Positions 47,820-59,318 of a DNA stretch of 64,000 nt are shown here, piece after piece. The notes below the pieces were generated by a model, which was not told where the DNA came from, made no database searches, and saw only the letters and a list, made by a program, of their open reading frames with translations. A program made the position numbers and the translations under genes. The stretch lies in NCBI RefSeq assembly GCF_963678635.1, contig NW_026970820.1, forward strand, positions 1,920,001 to 1,984,000. The letters are read 5' to 3'. Numbering within the stretch: position 1 is the stretch's first letter; each line of letters opens with the position of its first letter. The DNA is from Symsagittifera roscoffensis (lineage: Eukaryota > Xenacoelomorpha > Acoela > Convolutidae).

Positions 47820-47997
47820 GGAAGGGGCCCCTCCCCCTTCCTAAATGCTTTTTGTGCTACACGCGACCATCTAGGTCAATCTTTTACCTGCGGTGCATCG
47901 GTGTTTGCGGGTGTAAGTTTTGAAGTGTGGCCTGGGGGCCATTGGCTTCAAGGCATGTGGCACTCGCAGAAAAAGAGCACCCGAAGGGTGCTCTTTT
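47820..47997 (+). ncRNA. Candidate junction RNA, U23/U24 (E tail, F head)
   Basis: 178 nt. Both halves are unrelated in sequence to the A type, yet the length matches. Head includes GGCCTGGGGGCC, a self-complementary GGCC pair. Terminator loop GAA, T4. Confidence 0.38.
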
Positions 47998-49521
47998 CTG
48001 CTCGAAAACTCTAGGTCAATTAATTTTTTCTTAACCTTCACATTTTGTCAAACATTTTTTGACTTTTCCTTCTTCATTACTCACTGAGACTATTAGCCAT
48101 GATCGCTAACTTGCATTGCTGGCTGATTATAATGACAAGTCACTCTGCGCCTTGATCAGTTAACAATGCAAAACATTGTGATTCTTGAAGAAGACTGTTT
48201 CGACGAAAACAAGTTTTCGGAAACAGTCCTGTTAACTTATTTTTGATCTCGTTTTTAAATGTATCGACTTTTAGTTGTTTTCAGTAGGCTATTGGACCTG
48301 AATTAGGTCCTAAAAGTTAATTTTGTCTCGAAATGATTAGAAGCAATAGAAAAAAAAACATTTTTTTTTATTTGATAAAAATAGTTGAAATAGAGACGTG
48401 AAAAATCTCTTTTTTTCAAAAGTCATCAAAAATAGTTCCAATTGAATTGAATCACTAGGCTACAATGTATGAACCTGTTCAGAATGGTTTTCAAGACCAA
48501 AGCCGTAAAATTTGCATATTTAGAGAAAAGTCAAAAAAACACGTTTTTGGTTAACTCATAAAGGTAGATAAATCGGGTAAAGTCGTCTTTAAACATAAAG
48601 GATCAAAAAATGAATTAATTAGGGCATACATGTAGTGTCCTTGTAAGGCCGCTTGCAAAAAATTACAACAATTGTGGTAGCCACTTCCGAAAACAAGTTT
48701 TTTTTTCGAAATTTGGCCAGTTTTATTTGTAGTAAAGTAGTGAAAAGCTACCCGAGAAAAAAAAGTTGTAAAAACCAAAATTTTCATCCAATTTTGACAA
48801 TTAAATACTCTAAACCTACTAAAATGACTATGGCAAGCTCGAATATGCTATCAAAACTCATTTTTTCTCACTTTTTAAAATTTTTGATTTTTTGATATAA
48901 AATGTTGAGTCAGAAACGTGAAAAATCAGTTTTTATCAAAAAGTAAGAAAAAGTTGTTCCAATCAAATTGTTTCAATAGGCCACGCTCTGTGGACGTGAT
49001 TAGAAGTGTTAGCATGATCAAAGTCATAAAAATTCCATATTTAGAGAAAAGGCAAAAAAAACGCCTTTTTGGTTCATTTTTCCAAAAAAATGACCAGAAA
49101 ATTAGGAGACGGTCCTGAAAAAAAAAAAATTTTAAAAACAAAGTAATTCTAATTTCTACATAGTTAGACTCCCTAAGCAGTCTTCTTTCATCCACTACAA
49201 AACAATCTATCCCATTTTTTGGACCCAAATTGAGTTATTGAGTCATTTTAACCAAAAATCGTGTTTCGTTTTTCCGTTTTTGCCCCCCATTTCCCGCCAT
49301 AAGTCAACATATAGAGTTTTTCTGGCCAAACGGCGACCAATCGTATCCTTAGAATTGCATTTTGTAGCCGCATGCCAATTTTAAAGAAATTCTGACGAAA
49401 CGTTTTCGAGATCAGCCCCGATTCCGCCGACAGGGGTATAAGGTTATAAGAAACGAGAACCGGCAGGGACCCTACCCTTGCCTCGCCGTATCTCTGACGC
49501 CGAAGCGCGACGACCACCTAG
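47875..49521 (+). repeat. Unit U24, family F
   Basis: Length 1647 bp. Head GTCAATCTTTTACCTGCGG is shared only with U27. The body after H3 (48191-48230, AAGACTGTTTC arm) is a diverged family A body. The tail is distinct, with H1 at 49462-49482 (GGCA-GGG with CCC-T-TGCC). The terminator-like loop is GAA, the reverse complement of the usual TTC. Confidence 0.9.
47975..47997 (+). terminator. Terminator-like hairpin, U24
   Basis: Stem unchanged, loop GAA, only T4 before C; the upstream A5 gives it similar potential on both strands. Confidence 0.45.
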
Positions 49522-49636
49522 AGGTTACTGTGGCCCCACTGTATTCTTGACTTTTGAGGAGAAGGTTCCGCGGGGGGCGGAGCAGGGGAACGCTTAACGC
49601 ACTCGCAAAAGGAGCACCCTTCGGGTGCTCTTTTTT
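49462..49636 (+). ncRNA. Candidate junction RNA, U24/U25
   Basis: 175 nt. F-type H1 with an A-type head. Confidence 0.38.
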
Positions 49637-51152
49637 GCTCGAAAGTTTTCTGAAACGGTATCTGATGAACTTTGTAAGGTGTCACAAAAGCAATAACACA
49701 AAACGTTCTGTATGTGATTAGAAAAGGTCAAAAAAAATTTCTCATGCTTTCAATGACTGAATCTACACCTGATCAGTCTCTAGAGAACTCGAAACCAAAG
49801 TAACTTTTGTTTTTCAGTGATTCATGAAGAGGACCGTTCCAACGAAAACAAGTTTTCGGAAACAGTCCTCATATTTTTTTTCGAGCCCATTGTCAAGTAC
49901 GTGAACTTTCAATTGTGAATTATAGCTGAATTGGACTTGGAATTTGTCCCAAAAAGGTTAAGTTTGTCTCAAATTGATTAGAAGCAAAAGAAAAAAAAAA
50001 CATTTTTTTTTTATTTGGAAAAAAAAAGTTGAGTCAGAAACGTGAAAAAATCCTTTTTTCAAAAGTCATAAAAAGTATCTCCAATTTTCTTAAATCACTA
50101 GGCTACAATATAAGAACATGTTTAGGATGGTTTCCATGACCAAAGCCGTAAAATTTCCATATTTAGAGAAAAGGCAAAAAAAACAACTTTTTGGTTAACT
50201 CAAAAAGGTAGATAAATCGGGTAAAGTCGTCGTCAAACCTATAGGATCGAAAAGTGATCTAAATAGGGTATATATGTAGTGTTCTTGTTAGGTCGCATGC
50301 AAAAAACTAGAACAGTTTTGTTGGCCAAATCCGAAATTAAGACTTTTTTTTCGAAATTTGGCCATTTTTATTTGTAGTAAAATAGTAGTAAAATAGCCGA
50401 GAAAAAAAATTGTAAAAACCATAATTTTTATCCAATTTTGACGTTTAAAAACTCTATACCTACTAAAATGTCTATGGCAAGCTCAAATTAGCCATCAAAA
50501 TTCATTTTTTCTCACTTTTTAAAATTTTTGTTTTTTTGATATACAATGTTGAGTCAGAAACGTGAAAAATCAATTTTTTTCAAAAAGTCAAAATAAAGTG
50601 TTCCAATCAATTTGTTTCGCTAAAACACACTTTATGAACCTGTTCAGAATGGGTTTTTGGGTTGAAGCCGAAAATTCACCTATTTTGAGAAAAGTGGAAA
50701 AAACACCTTTTTAGTTACAAAAAAACCATCATTTTTGTTGCAGTTTTTGGAAAAACTCAAATTTTTGAGAGGAAAATTTTTTCTCAAACTTTTATATTTG
50801 GGCTCCCCAAACAGTCTACATTCATCCATTCCTTGTCAATATACCCCATTTTTTGAACCAAAACAGAGCTAATAGGTGATTTTTATCGAAAAACGTGTTT
50901 TTTACCATTTTTGCCCCCCATTTCCCTCTATAAGTCAACACATAACAAAATTTTGGCAAAACGGGGCAAAAGTGTATCCTTAGAATTTCAATACGGGGCT
51001 GCATGCAAAAAATTAGGGAATTCTGACCTCCAGTTTTCGAGAACACGACTTATTCTGCACGAAAGGTAATATAGGTAAATGTTCTTTCGAACCGACGGGG
51101 CCCCTTCCCCTGTCTCTGCTGAACGCCAAAGCCGGACGCGGCGGCCACCTAG
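49522..51152 (+). repeat. Unit U25, family A
   Basis: Length 1631 bp. Head begins AGGTTACTGTGGCCCCACT, a variant found only here, then the U2-type 23-nt block. H3 at 49830-49869, H1 at 51094-51114. Confidence 0.9.
49612..49636 (+). terminator. Terminator-like hairpin, U25
   Basis: Loop TTC, T6. Confidence 0.5.
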
Positions 51153-51268
51153 TTGTCACTGTGGCCCCGCTTTTTTAGTGACTTTTGATGACTAGGTTCC
51201 GCGGGGGGCGGAGCAGGGGAACGCTAAACGCACTCGCAAAAAAGACCACCCTCAGGGTGCTCTTTTTT
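51094..51268 (+). ncRNA. Candidate junction RNA, U25/U26
   Basis: 175 nt. Terminator-like stem has a mismatch, so this copy may be defective. Confidence 0.33.
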
Positions 51269-52745
51269 GCTCGAAAGTCTTGTGAAACGATTTGGAACTG
51301 TAAGTATTGGAAGCAGTTACACACAAAACGTTATGCATCTTTGTGATCATAGTCACAAGTGGTTTTCGACAGCTTCTATCACTCAATCTTGACATGATCT
51401 ATTTCTAAAATGGCCAAAATAAAGTGATTTTACGTTTTTCAATGATTCTTGAAGAGGACTGTCTCAACGAAAACAAGTTTTCGGAAACAGTCCTGGTAAC
51501 TTATTTTTGATCTCGTTTTCGAGTCTATCGACTTTCAGTCGTAATTAGTAGGCTAACAGGACCTATATTAGGTATTAAAAAGATTGAGTTTGTACCAAAA
51601 ACATCAAAAGCAAGAGATACAAAAACATGAAAAAAGTTCAAAAAATTTCAAAAATTTAAAAAATTTGAAAAAATTTTCCAAAAAACTTGATTTTTTGTTT
51701 TGTCATAAAATAACAAAAAATTAACGTAAAATGAACTTTCAATAGTCCATTTTGACTAATTTTTACGATTCAAGCACATTTTAACTTAATAACAACATTA
51801 AAAAAACCACTGGAAAGGGTGTTTTTCAGCAAACGCCCTTTTTGACCACACCTACGAAATTGATAACTTTTTATCTAACAAATATAGAGACCTCGGGTTT
51901 TTTGCATTGTAATGGGCATACTGAAGACTACCTCTCGCGTGCTGGAACGAACAATTTTTCTCTTTAATTTTTCCCGCAATTTCGAATTAGGGCGTTTTTT
52001 GGCTAATTTTGGTCCTTTTGGGCGGTAAAAAGTCAAACTTAGAGACAACTGTCAAAAAATCTGTTATCACATGATAGAGTCAACATGCCATGGCGTACCA
52101 GATAGTGTCCTGATTCAGACCAAAATTGCCCTCTAATTGTCCGTGGGGGGAGGAAATTGAAAATTTTTATTTTTGGCGGGAAAATTTGAAATTTTTCAAA
52201 AAAACATTTACTCCACAGACAACGGTTTTAAACTAATGTTGGCATGGTACACAATTTATCGCTTCATAACTAGGGTCGATTTCTGCCGGGAACATTGATT
52301 TTTTAAAAAAATGACCAAAATTTTTGTTGCATTTTTTCAAAAAAATCAAAATTTTGAGAAAAAAAAAGTTTAAAAATCCTACATATTTAAGCTCCCCAAA
52401 CTGTCTACTTTCATCCATTCCCTATCAATATAACCCATTTTCTCAACCAAAATCAAGTTATGGGGCCAAAAAGTCAAAAAACGTGAAAAAACGACATTTC
52501 ACGCCCATTTTCGCCCCAAAAGTACCACACATAATGTTTTTTCGGAAAAACGTCACCAGAGTTTTCGCCTTATCTCAAAAAGTTTCAGGGGGGTTGGCAA
52601 AATTTCAGAGGGATCTGACCTACAGTTTTCGAGAACTTGACTTTTTCTGCAAGAAAAGAATAAAAGGTAAATGTTCTTTCGAACCGACGGGGCCCCCTTC
52701 CCCTGTCTCTACTGAACGCCAAAGCCGGATGCGGCGGCCACCTAG
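51153..52745 (+). repeat. Unit U26, family C
   Basis: Length 1593 bp, within 1 bp of U3 and U16. Unique 23-nt variable block (TTTTTAGTGACTTTTGATG...). The terminator-like hairpin is mismatched (GACCACCC against GGGTGCTC). H3 at 51455-51494, H1 at 52686-52707. Confidence 0.9.
51244..51268 (+). terminator. Damaged terminator-like hairpin, U26
   Basis: GACCACCC-TCA-GGGTGCTC: one mismatch in the stem (C opposite C), T6 kept. Confidence 0.4.
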
Positions 52746-52861
52746 GTCAATCCTTTACCTGCGGTGCGTTGGTGTTTTTGGGTAAGTTTTTGCTGCGCGG
52801 ACTGGGTGCTATCAGTTTGAGGCATGTGGCACTCTCAAAAAAGAGCGGGTGCTCTCTTTTT
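52686..52861 (+). ncRNA. Candidate junction RNA, U26/U27
   Basis: 176 nt. F-type head; the terminator stem is rebuilt as AGAGC-GGGT-GCTCT. Confidence 0.35.
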
Positions 52862-54368
52862 GCTCGAAAAGTAAATCTACTCACTTTTGTAAGTTTCATG
52901 ACTTGTTTTTTTTTTATAATTTGTCCAATCAAAAGTTCTTAGTTACACTGTCAGACAAACCTAAAACTGTTGTGTGGATTGATTGTGTTTACAAGTCACT
53001 ATGTGACTTGATCAGTCAATTATCAAATTTATTTAGATTCACGAAATGGACTGTTTCAACGAAAACAAGTTTTCGTAAACAGTCCAATTTTTTTTACTTG
53101 AGATCACCAAAGCAAACAGAGAGAAATCAAATTCCTAGGTTATTATAATAGATCCCACTTTATGCTTTTGCGTTTATTAACTGTTGGAACACAGAACAAC
53201 GATCTTAAAGGTTTACTAATTAAAAAAAAACACTCAAGAGAAAAATTTAAAAAAATTATCAAAAAAATTTGCAAAAAAATCAAAAAAGCCTCCTCCAATA
53301 TATCATAAAAAGCTTCATATTAAGGAAAGGATACCTGAGGAGCCCAATTTGACTCGTTTCAACAGTGTAAGCCTGTTTTGATATCAAAACAACAAACAAA
53401 AGTCGACTAAGTTTGGTGTTTGTTCGACATACACGAATTTTGATCAAAATCAAAAATCCATAACTCCTGAACTACTCAGATAAAAGAGACTTTCTTTTTT
53501 ACATCAGAACAGACAAGTCAAGGGTTTTTCAGGTATTTGATAAAATTATCCAGTTAACATATAATTTTTGGTTAATTTTTGAAAAAAACTTGAAAAATTT
53601 GAAAAAATGATTTTTTTTTCACTTATGGCGTTCGAAAAGTGCCTTTTATGATGGACTAGCGAAAAATTTGTTCTGAGGCCATAAGTATGACTTAATGTGG
53701 TATATAAAATAGCAAATTGGTTATAATAAAAAAATAAACAAGAACAATGACTTTTTTGAAAAAATAGAAAAAATAGTGAAAAAATCAGTTTTTGGCGGCG
53801 AAATTCTCAAAAAAATAAAAATCAAGTTTTCTCTTTCATCACTCCTATGAACTAATTCGGCCACGACAACCATTTTTTGTCATCAGAAAAATTGTCGAAA
53901 AACGACTGGAACATAGACTTATCTGAAATTTGACAAAAAAAAATTCGAAAAAATGTCAAAAATCTCAAAAATTTCTTTTTCACAAAATTCCTTTCATAAC
54001 GCCATTCAGACACTCAAACAGTGCCCATTCATTCGCTTGACCACAGTTTACCTCAATTTCTTGCACAAAACAAAGTTAACGAGTCGTTTTTAGAAAAAAA
54101 CGTGATTTTTCCCATTTTTGCCCCCCATTTCCCCCTGAAAGTCAACACATAACATTTTTTCGGGAAAAAGAAAAAGAATCGTATCCTTAGAATTTCGAGT
54201 TTTGGCCGCATGCAAAAAATAAAAAAATTCTGACGGACAGTTTTCGAGAAAGTAGATTATTTTTTCGCGACGGAGATACTATGTATCGGAGTAGAGGTCT
54301 TGAGACGGACGGGGCCCCTTCCCCTGTCCTCCCTGCTCTAAGACGCCGAAAAGCGGACGACCACCTAG
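52746..54368 (+). repeat. Unit U27, family G (F-type head on D-type body)
   Basis: Length 1623 bp. Head GTCAATCCTTTACC matches U24, but the body (GGCGTTCGAAAAGTGCC, TTTTTGGCGGCGAAA) matches family D, and the tail has A/F features (TTGCCCCCCATTTCCCCC). H3 at 53047-53086 with a GTAAAC change; H1 at 54307-54329 (GGACGGGG with CCCC-T-GTCC). A clear mosaic. Confidence 0.9.
52842..52861 (+). terminator. Shortened terminator-like hairpin, U27
   Basis: AGAGC-GGGT-GCTCT: the ACCCTTC part is deleted but a 5-bp stem remains, then C and T5. Confidence 0.42.
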
Positions 54369-54480
54369 GGGGCAGGGTTGTGTGGTTTTTTATTGTTTCA
54401 AGGTATTTGCATTGCGGGTAGGCGAAAAGGAACAGCGCTCAACGCACTCGCAGAAAGAGCACCCTGCGGGTGCTCTTTTT
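54307..54480 (+). ncRNA. Candidate junction RNA, U27/U28
   Basis: 174 nt. D-type head with no A-type scaffold, ending in AACAGCGCTC-AACGCACTCGC before the hairpin. Confidence 0.38.
54457..54480 (+). terminator. Terminator-like hairpin, U28
   Basis: Stem unchanged, loop TGC, T5. Confidence 0.5.
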
Positions 54481-54664
54481 GCTCGAAAACTAAGTCAAAT
54501 TAAATCTTTTAATTTACATAATTTGTCCTAATTTCAATTTTTTTTACTAGTTGTTCACAGATAAACTCCCATGATACCTCAAATTGTATTCCTGTCAGGG
54601 CATTTTTTAAAAGTCACTCTCTGGCTTGATCAATTAACTACCAAATACAGTTTGATTTACGAAA

Positions 54665-54704
54665 TGGACTGTTTCAACGAAAACAAGTTTTCGGAAACAG
54701 TCCA
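54665..54704. other. Stem-loop H3, best-paired example (D family)
   Basis: 40 nt: TGGACTGTTTC, AA bulge, CGAAAAC, AA loop, GTTTTCG, GAAACAGTCCA. Outer stem 11 bp, inner stem 7 bp. Present once per unit in families A, C, D, F and G about 295-315 bp after the junction; coordinates are given in each unit entry. Function unknown; candidates are a protein-binding RNA hairpin, an origin-type cruciform or a processing signal. Confidence 0.75.
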
Positions 54705-55932
54705 AATTTGTAATTATGATCCCAAATAAAAACAAAGAGAAATCTAATGCATTGGCTAAACTAACACAACCCAGCCCTTGTCTTTTTATTTGTCGACTGT
54801 TCAAACACATAACAACAATGTTAAAAACTAAGTTATTAAAATTAAAACAAAACAAATAATCGAGAAAGAAATGAAAGTTTATCATAAAAGTATGCAAAAA
54901 TTCGATTAGTTATTTTTTGCTTTGTCATGAAAACCTCAGTTTCAACAAAATGATACTTGAGAGTCCAGTTTTGACGCGTTACTACAGCTCAGGTACGTTT
55001 TGAATTCGCAACCCACAATGATCGATTAACTTTGATGTTTGTTTTACAAACATGGTTTTTTTTACCACAATCAAATTTCATAACTTTTGAACCACTCGAG
55101 TAAAACAGATGAAATTTTTTGCATCAGAACTAATTTATCAAGGGTTTTTGACGTATATAATAAATGTATCCAGTTATTTAGTTTTTTTTTGGAAAATTTT
55201 TGAAAAAAATTAAAAATTTTGAAAAATTAATTTTTTTTTCAGATTTGGCGTTCAAAAAGTGCCTCCTATGATGGGCCAGCAAAAAATTTGTTTTGAGGCC
55301 ATAAGTTTGTCTCATTAGAGTATACAAACTGGCAAAATGTTTATAATAAAAAAGTTTAGAGGAACAGTGATTTTTTGAAAAAAAGAGAAAAAAACGTGAA
55401 AAAATCAGTTTTTGGCGGGAAAATTCTCAAAAAATCAAAAATCAAGTTTTCTCTCTACTTACTCCAATAAATTAATTCGGCCACGACAATCATTTTTTGT
55501 GACCAGTAAAAATGTCGAAAAACGACCGCAACATTGACTTTTTTGAAATTTGACAAAAAACTTCAAAAAAACCGCAAAAAAACATCTAAAATCTCGAAAA
55601 AATTGCATAAAAAATTTTGCCAAAAAATACACCATTCGACTCCCTCAACTGTGCTAGTGTCCAAAAAAAACATCACTTTTTCGCATTTTCTCAACTAAAA
55701 TTGAGTTATTGGGGCATTTTTGAAAAAAATCGTGATTTCGACCAAAAAAAACGCCCCTTTTTCCCCAAAAAGTGCAACTCATAACATTATTTCGGAAAAA
55801 CGCCTTCCCAAGTTATATCTTAGAATTTTGTCCTCTACCTACATGCAAAGTTTGAAGAAATTCTATACTGCCGTTTTCGAGAACTTGAATAATTTTTTTA
55901 TTTTCCTAATTAGGTATTTTTTCTAGTTGACC

Positions 55933-56105
55933 GGCAAGGAAACCCTACCCTTGCCTAAAGGATTCACAAAGCCGGACCGCGACGCCCACCTAGGGGGCAG
56001 GGTTGTGTGGTCTATTTTTGTTTCAAGGTATTTGCATCGCGTGGGGGCGATTACGAACAGCGCTCAACGCACTCGCAGAAAGAGCACCCTGCGGGTGCTC
56101 TTTTT
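55933..56105 (+). ncRNA. Candidate junction RNA, U28/U29
   Basis: 173 nt. D tail and D head; terminator loop TGC. Confidence 0.38.
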
Positions 56106-57579
56106 GCTCGAAAACTGCAAGTCGATTTAAATCTTACATATTTCGTCCAAAATTTAACTTTTTTTCTAGTTGTTCTCAGTTAAACTCCCATGATACCTCA
56201 AACTGTATTCCTGGAAGGGCATTTTTATAAGTCACTCTGTGGCTCCATCAATTAACTACCAAATACGTTTTGATTTACGAAATGGACTGTTTCAACGAAA
56301 ACAAGTTTTCGGAAACAGTCCAAATTTTAAATTATGATCCCAAATACAAACAAAGAGAAATCTAATGCGTTGGTTAAACTTACAGAGCCCAGCCCATGTC
56401 TTTGTGTTTATTGACTGTTCAAACACATAACAACTACGTTAAAAACAATATTATTAAAATAAAAACAAAACAAATAATCGAGAAAGAAATGGAAGTTTAT
56501 CCAAAAAATATCACAAAAACCTCAGTTTGAAAAAGATGATACCTGAGAGGCCCGTTTTGACGCGTTACTACAGTTTAGGCACGTTTCGACTTCGCAACTC
56601 GCAATGATCGATTAACTTTTACGTTTGTTTTACAAACACGCTTTTTTTTACCACAATCAAAATTTCATTACTTCTAAACCACTTGAACAAATTGATAAAT
56701 TTTTTTGCATCAGAACTAACTTGTCCAGGGTTTTTGACGTATATAATAAATGTATCCAGTTATTTAATTATTTTTTGGCAAATTTTTGAAAAAAATTAAA
56801 AAATTTGAAAAAACAATTTTTTTTTTCAGATTTGGCGATCAAAAAGTGCCTTCTATGATGGACCAGCAAAAAATTTGTTTTCAGGTCATAAGTTTGGCTC
56901 ACTAGGGTATACAAACTGGCAAAATGTTTATAATAAAAAAGTTTAGAAGAACAGTGATTTTTTGAAAAAAAAATAAAAAAACGTAAAAAAATCAGTTTTT
57001 GGCGGGAAAATTCTCAAAAAATCAAAAATCAAGTTTTCTCTTTCCTTACTCCAATAAAATAATTCGGCCACGACAATTATTTTTGTGATCAGTAAAAATG
57101 TCGAAAAACGACCGGAACATTGACTTTTTTGAAATTTGACAAAAAACTTCAAAAAAACCGCAAAAAAACATCAAAAATCTCGAAAAAATTGCTGAAAAAA
57201 TTTTGGCAAACAATACACCATTCGATTCCCTCAACTGTGCTAGTGTCCCAAAAAAACATCACTTTTTCGCATTTTCTCAACCAAAATTGAGTTATTGGGG
57301 CATTTTTGAAAAAAAACGTGATTTCGACCAAAAAAAACGCCCCTTTTTCCCCAAAAAGTGCAACTCATAACATTATTTCGGAAAAACACCTTCCCAAGTT
57401 ATATCTTAGAATTTTGTCCTCTACCTACATGCAAAGTTTGAAGAAATTTTATACTGCCGTTTTCGAGAACTTGAATAATTTTTTTATTTTCCTAATTAGG
57501 TATTTTTTCTAGTTGACCGGCAAGGAAACCCTACCCTTGCCTAAAGGATTCACAAAGCCGGACCGCGACGACCACCTAG
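55994..57579 (+). repeat. Unit U29, family D
   Basis: Length 1586 bp, shorter than U28 because a segment near 56505 containing TTCGATTAGTTATT is missing. Head variable zones differ from U28 (CTATTTTTG and the GCGATTAC stretch). H3 at 56283-56322, H1 at 57519-57541. Confidence 0.9.
56082..56105 (+). terminator. Terminator-like hairpin, U29
   Basis: Loop TGC, T5. Confidence 0.5.
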
Positions 57580-57694
57580 TTGTCACTGTGGCCCCGCTAT
57601 ATCAGTGACTCTTGACGTGTGGGTTCCGCGGGGGGCGGAGCAGGGGAACGCTTAACGCACTCGCAAAAGGAGCACCCTTCGGGTGCTCTTTTTT
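57519..57694 (+). ncRNA. Candidate junction RNA, U29/U30 (D tail, A head)
   Basis: 176 nt. GTCACTG and CAGTGAC pair perfectly in this copy. Confidence 0.38.
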
Positions 57695-59203
57695 GCTCGA
57701 AAGTTTTCTGAAACGGTATCTGATGAACGTTGTAAGGTGTCACAAAAGCAACAACACAAAACGTTCTGTATGTGATTAGAAAAGGTCAAAAAAGTTTTCT
57801 CATACTTTCAATGACTGAATCTACACCTGATCAGTCTCTAGAGAACTCTAAACCAAAGTAACTTATATTTTTCAGTGATTCATGAAGAGGACCGTTCCAA
57901 CGAAAACAAGTTTTCGGAAACAGTCCTCATATTTTTTTTCGAGCCCATTGTCAAGTACGTGGACTTTCAATTGTGACTTATAGCTGAATTGGACTTGGAA
58001 TTTGTCCCAAAAAGGTTAAGTTTGTCTCAAATTGATTAGAAGCAAAAGAATTTTTTTTTTTATTTGGAAAAAAAAGTTGAGTCAGAAACGTGAAAAAACC
58101 CTTTTTTCAAAAGTCATAAAAAGTAGGTCCAATTGGCTTAAATCACTAGGCTACAATATATGAACCTGTTCAGAATGGTTTTCATGACCAAAGCCGTAAA
58201 ATTTCCATATTTAGAGAAAAGGCAAAAAAAAACAACTTTTTGGTTAACTCAAAAAGGTAGATAAATCGGGTAAAGTCGTCTTCAAACCTAAAGGATCGAA
58301 AAGTGATCTAAATAGGGTATATACATATAGTGTCCTTGTTAGGTCGCATGCAAAAAACTAGAATAGTTTTGTTGGCCACTTCCGAAATTAAGACTTTTTT
58401 TTCGAATTTTGCCACTTTTATTTGTAGTAAAATAGTAGTAAGATAGCCGAGAAAAAAAAATTGTAAAAACCATAATTTTTATCCAATTTTGACGTTTAAA
58501 TACTCTATGCCTACTAAAATGTCTATGGCAAGCTCAAATAAGCCATCAAAATTCATTTTTTCTCACTTTTTAAAATTTTTGTTTTTTTGATATACAATGT
58601 TGAGTCAGAAACGTGAAAAATCAATTTTTTTCAAAAAGTCAAAATAAAGTGTTCCAATCAATTTGTTTCACTAAAACACACGTTATGAGCCTGTTCAGAA
58701 TGGGTTTTTGGGTTAAAGCCGAAAATTCACCTATTTTGAGAAAAGTGGAAAAAACACCTTTTTAGTTACAAAAAAACCATCATTTTTGTTGCAGTTTTTG
58801 AAAAAACTGAAATTTTTGAGAGGAAAATTTTTTATCAAACCTTTATATTTAGGCTCCCCAAACAGTCTACTTTCATCCATTCCTTGTCAATATACCCCAT
58901 TTTTTGAACCAAAACAGAGTTAATAGGTGATTTTTATCGAAAAACGTGTTTTTTACCATTTTTGCCCCCCATTTCCCTCTATAAGTCAACACATAACAAA
59001 ATTTTGGCAAAACGGGGCAAAAGTGTATCCTTAGAATTTCAATACGGGGCTGCATGCAAAAAATTAGGGAATTCTGACCTCCAGTTTTCGAGAACACGAC
59101 TTATTCTGCACGAAAGGTAATATAGGTAAATGTTCTTTCGAACCGACGGGGCCCCTTCCCCTGTCTCTACTGAACGCCAAAGCCGGACGCGGCGGCCACC
59201 TAG
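57580..59203 (+). repeat. Unit U30, family A
   Basis: Length 1624 bp. Unique 23-nt block ATATCAGTGACTCTTGAC..., H3 at 57888-57927, H1 at 59145-59165. The A/T inverted repeat is broken here (TTTTTTATCAAACC). Confidence 0.9.
57670..57694 (+). terminator. Terminator-like hairpin, U30
   Basis: Loop TTC, T6. Confidence 0.5.
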
Positions 59204-59318
59204 TTGTCACTGTGGCCCCGCTGTATTCTTGACTTTTGAGGAGAAGGTTCCGCGGGGGGCGGAGCAGGGGAACGCTTAACGCACTCGCAAAAGGAGCACC
59301 CTTCGGGTGCTCTTTTTT
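59145..59318 (+). ncRNA. Candidate junction RNA, U30/U31
   Basis: 174 nt; U2-type 23-nt block. Confidence 0.38.

Larger units (their letters stand above)
45398..47874 (+). repeat. Unit U23, family E, single copy and longest
   Basis: Length 2477 bp. The head (CCGGTCAGGTCTGCG...) is the most GC-rich and is unlike all others. Its stem-loop at 45877-45917 is the strongest in the window: outer GATGCTCCCT with AGGGAGCATC (10 bp), inner GGGACC with GGTCCC. Three diverged copies of a sub-module of about 520 bp follow; the GCATGC-like landmarks are at about 46684, 47204 and 47724. H1 at 47820-47841 has an 8-bp stem GGAAGGGG/CCCCTTCC. The junction reads CCATCTAG, the only deviation in the core. Confidence 0.9.
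54369..55993 (+). repeat. Unit U28, family D
   Basis: Length 1625 bp. Head GGGGCAGGGTTGTGTGG. H3 at 54665-54704 (TGGACTGTTTC with GAAACAGTCCA, the best-paired version). H1 at 55933-55955 (GGCAAGG/CCTTGCC, 7 bp perfect). The core before the junction is GACGCCCACCTAG. Confidence 0.9.
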
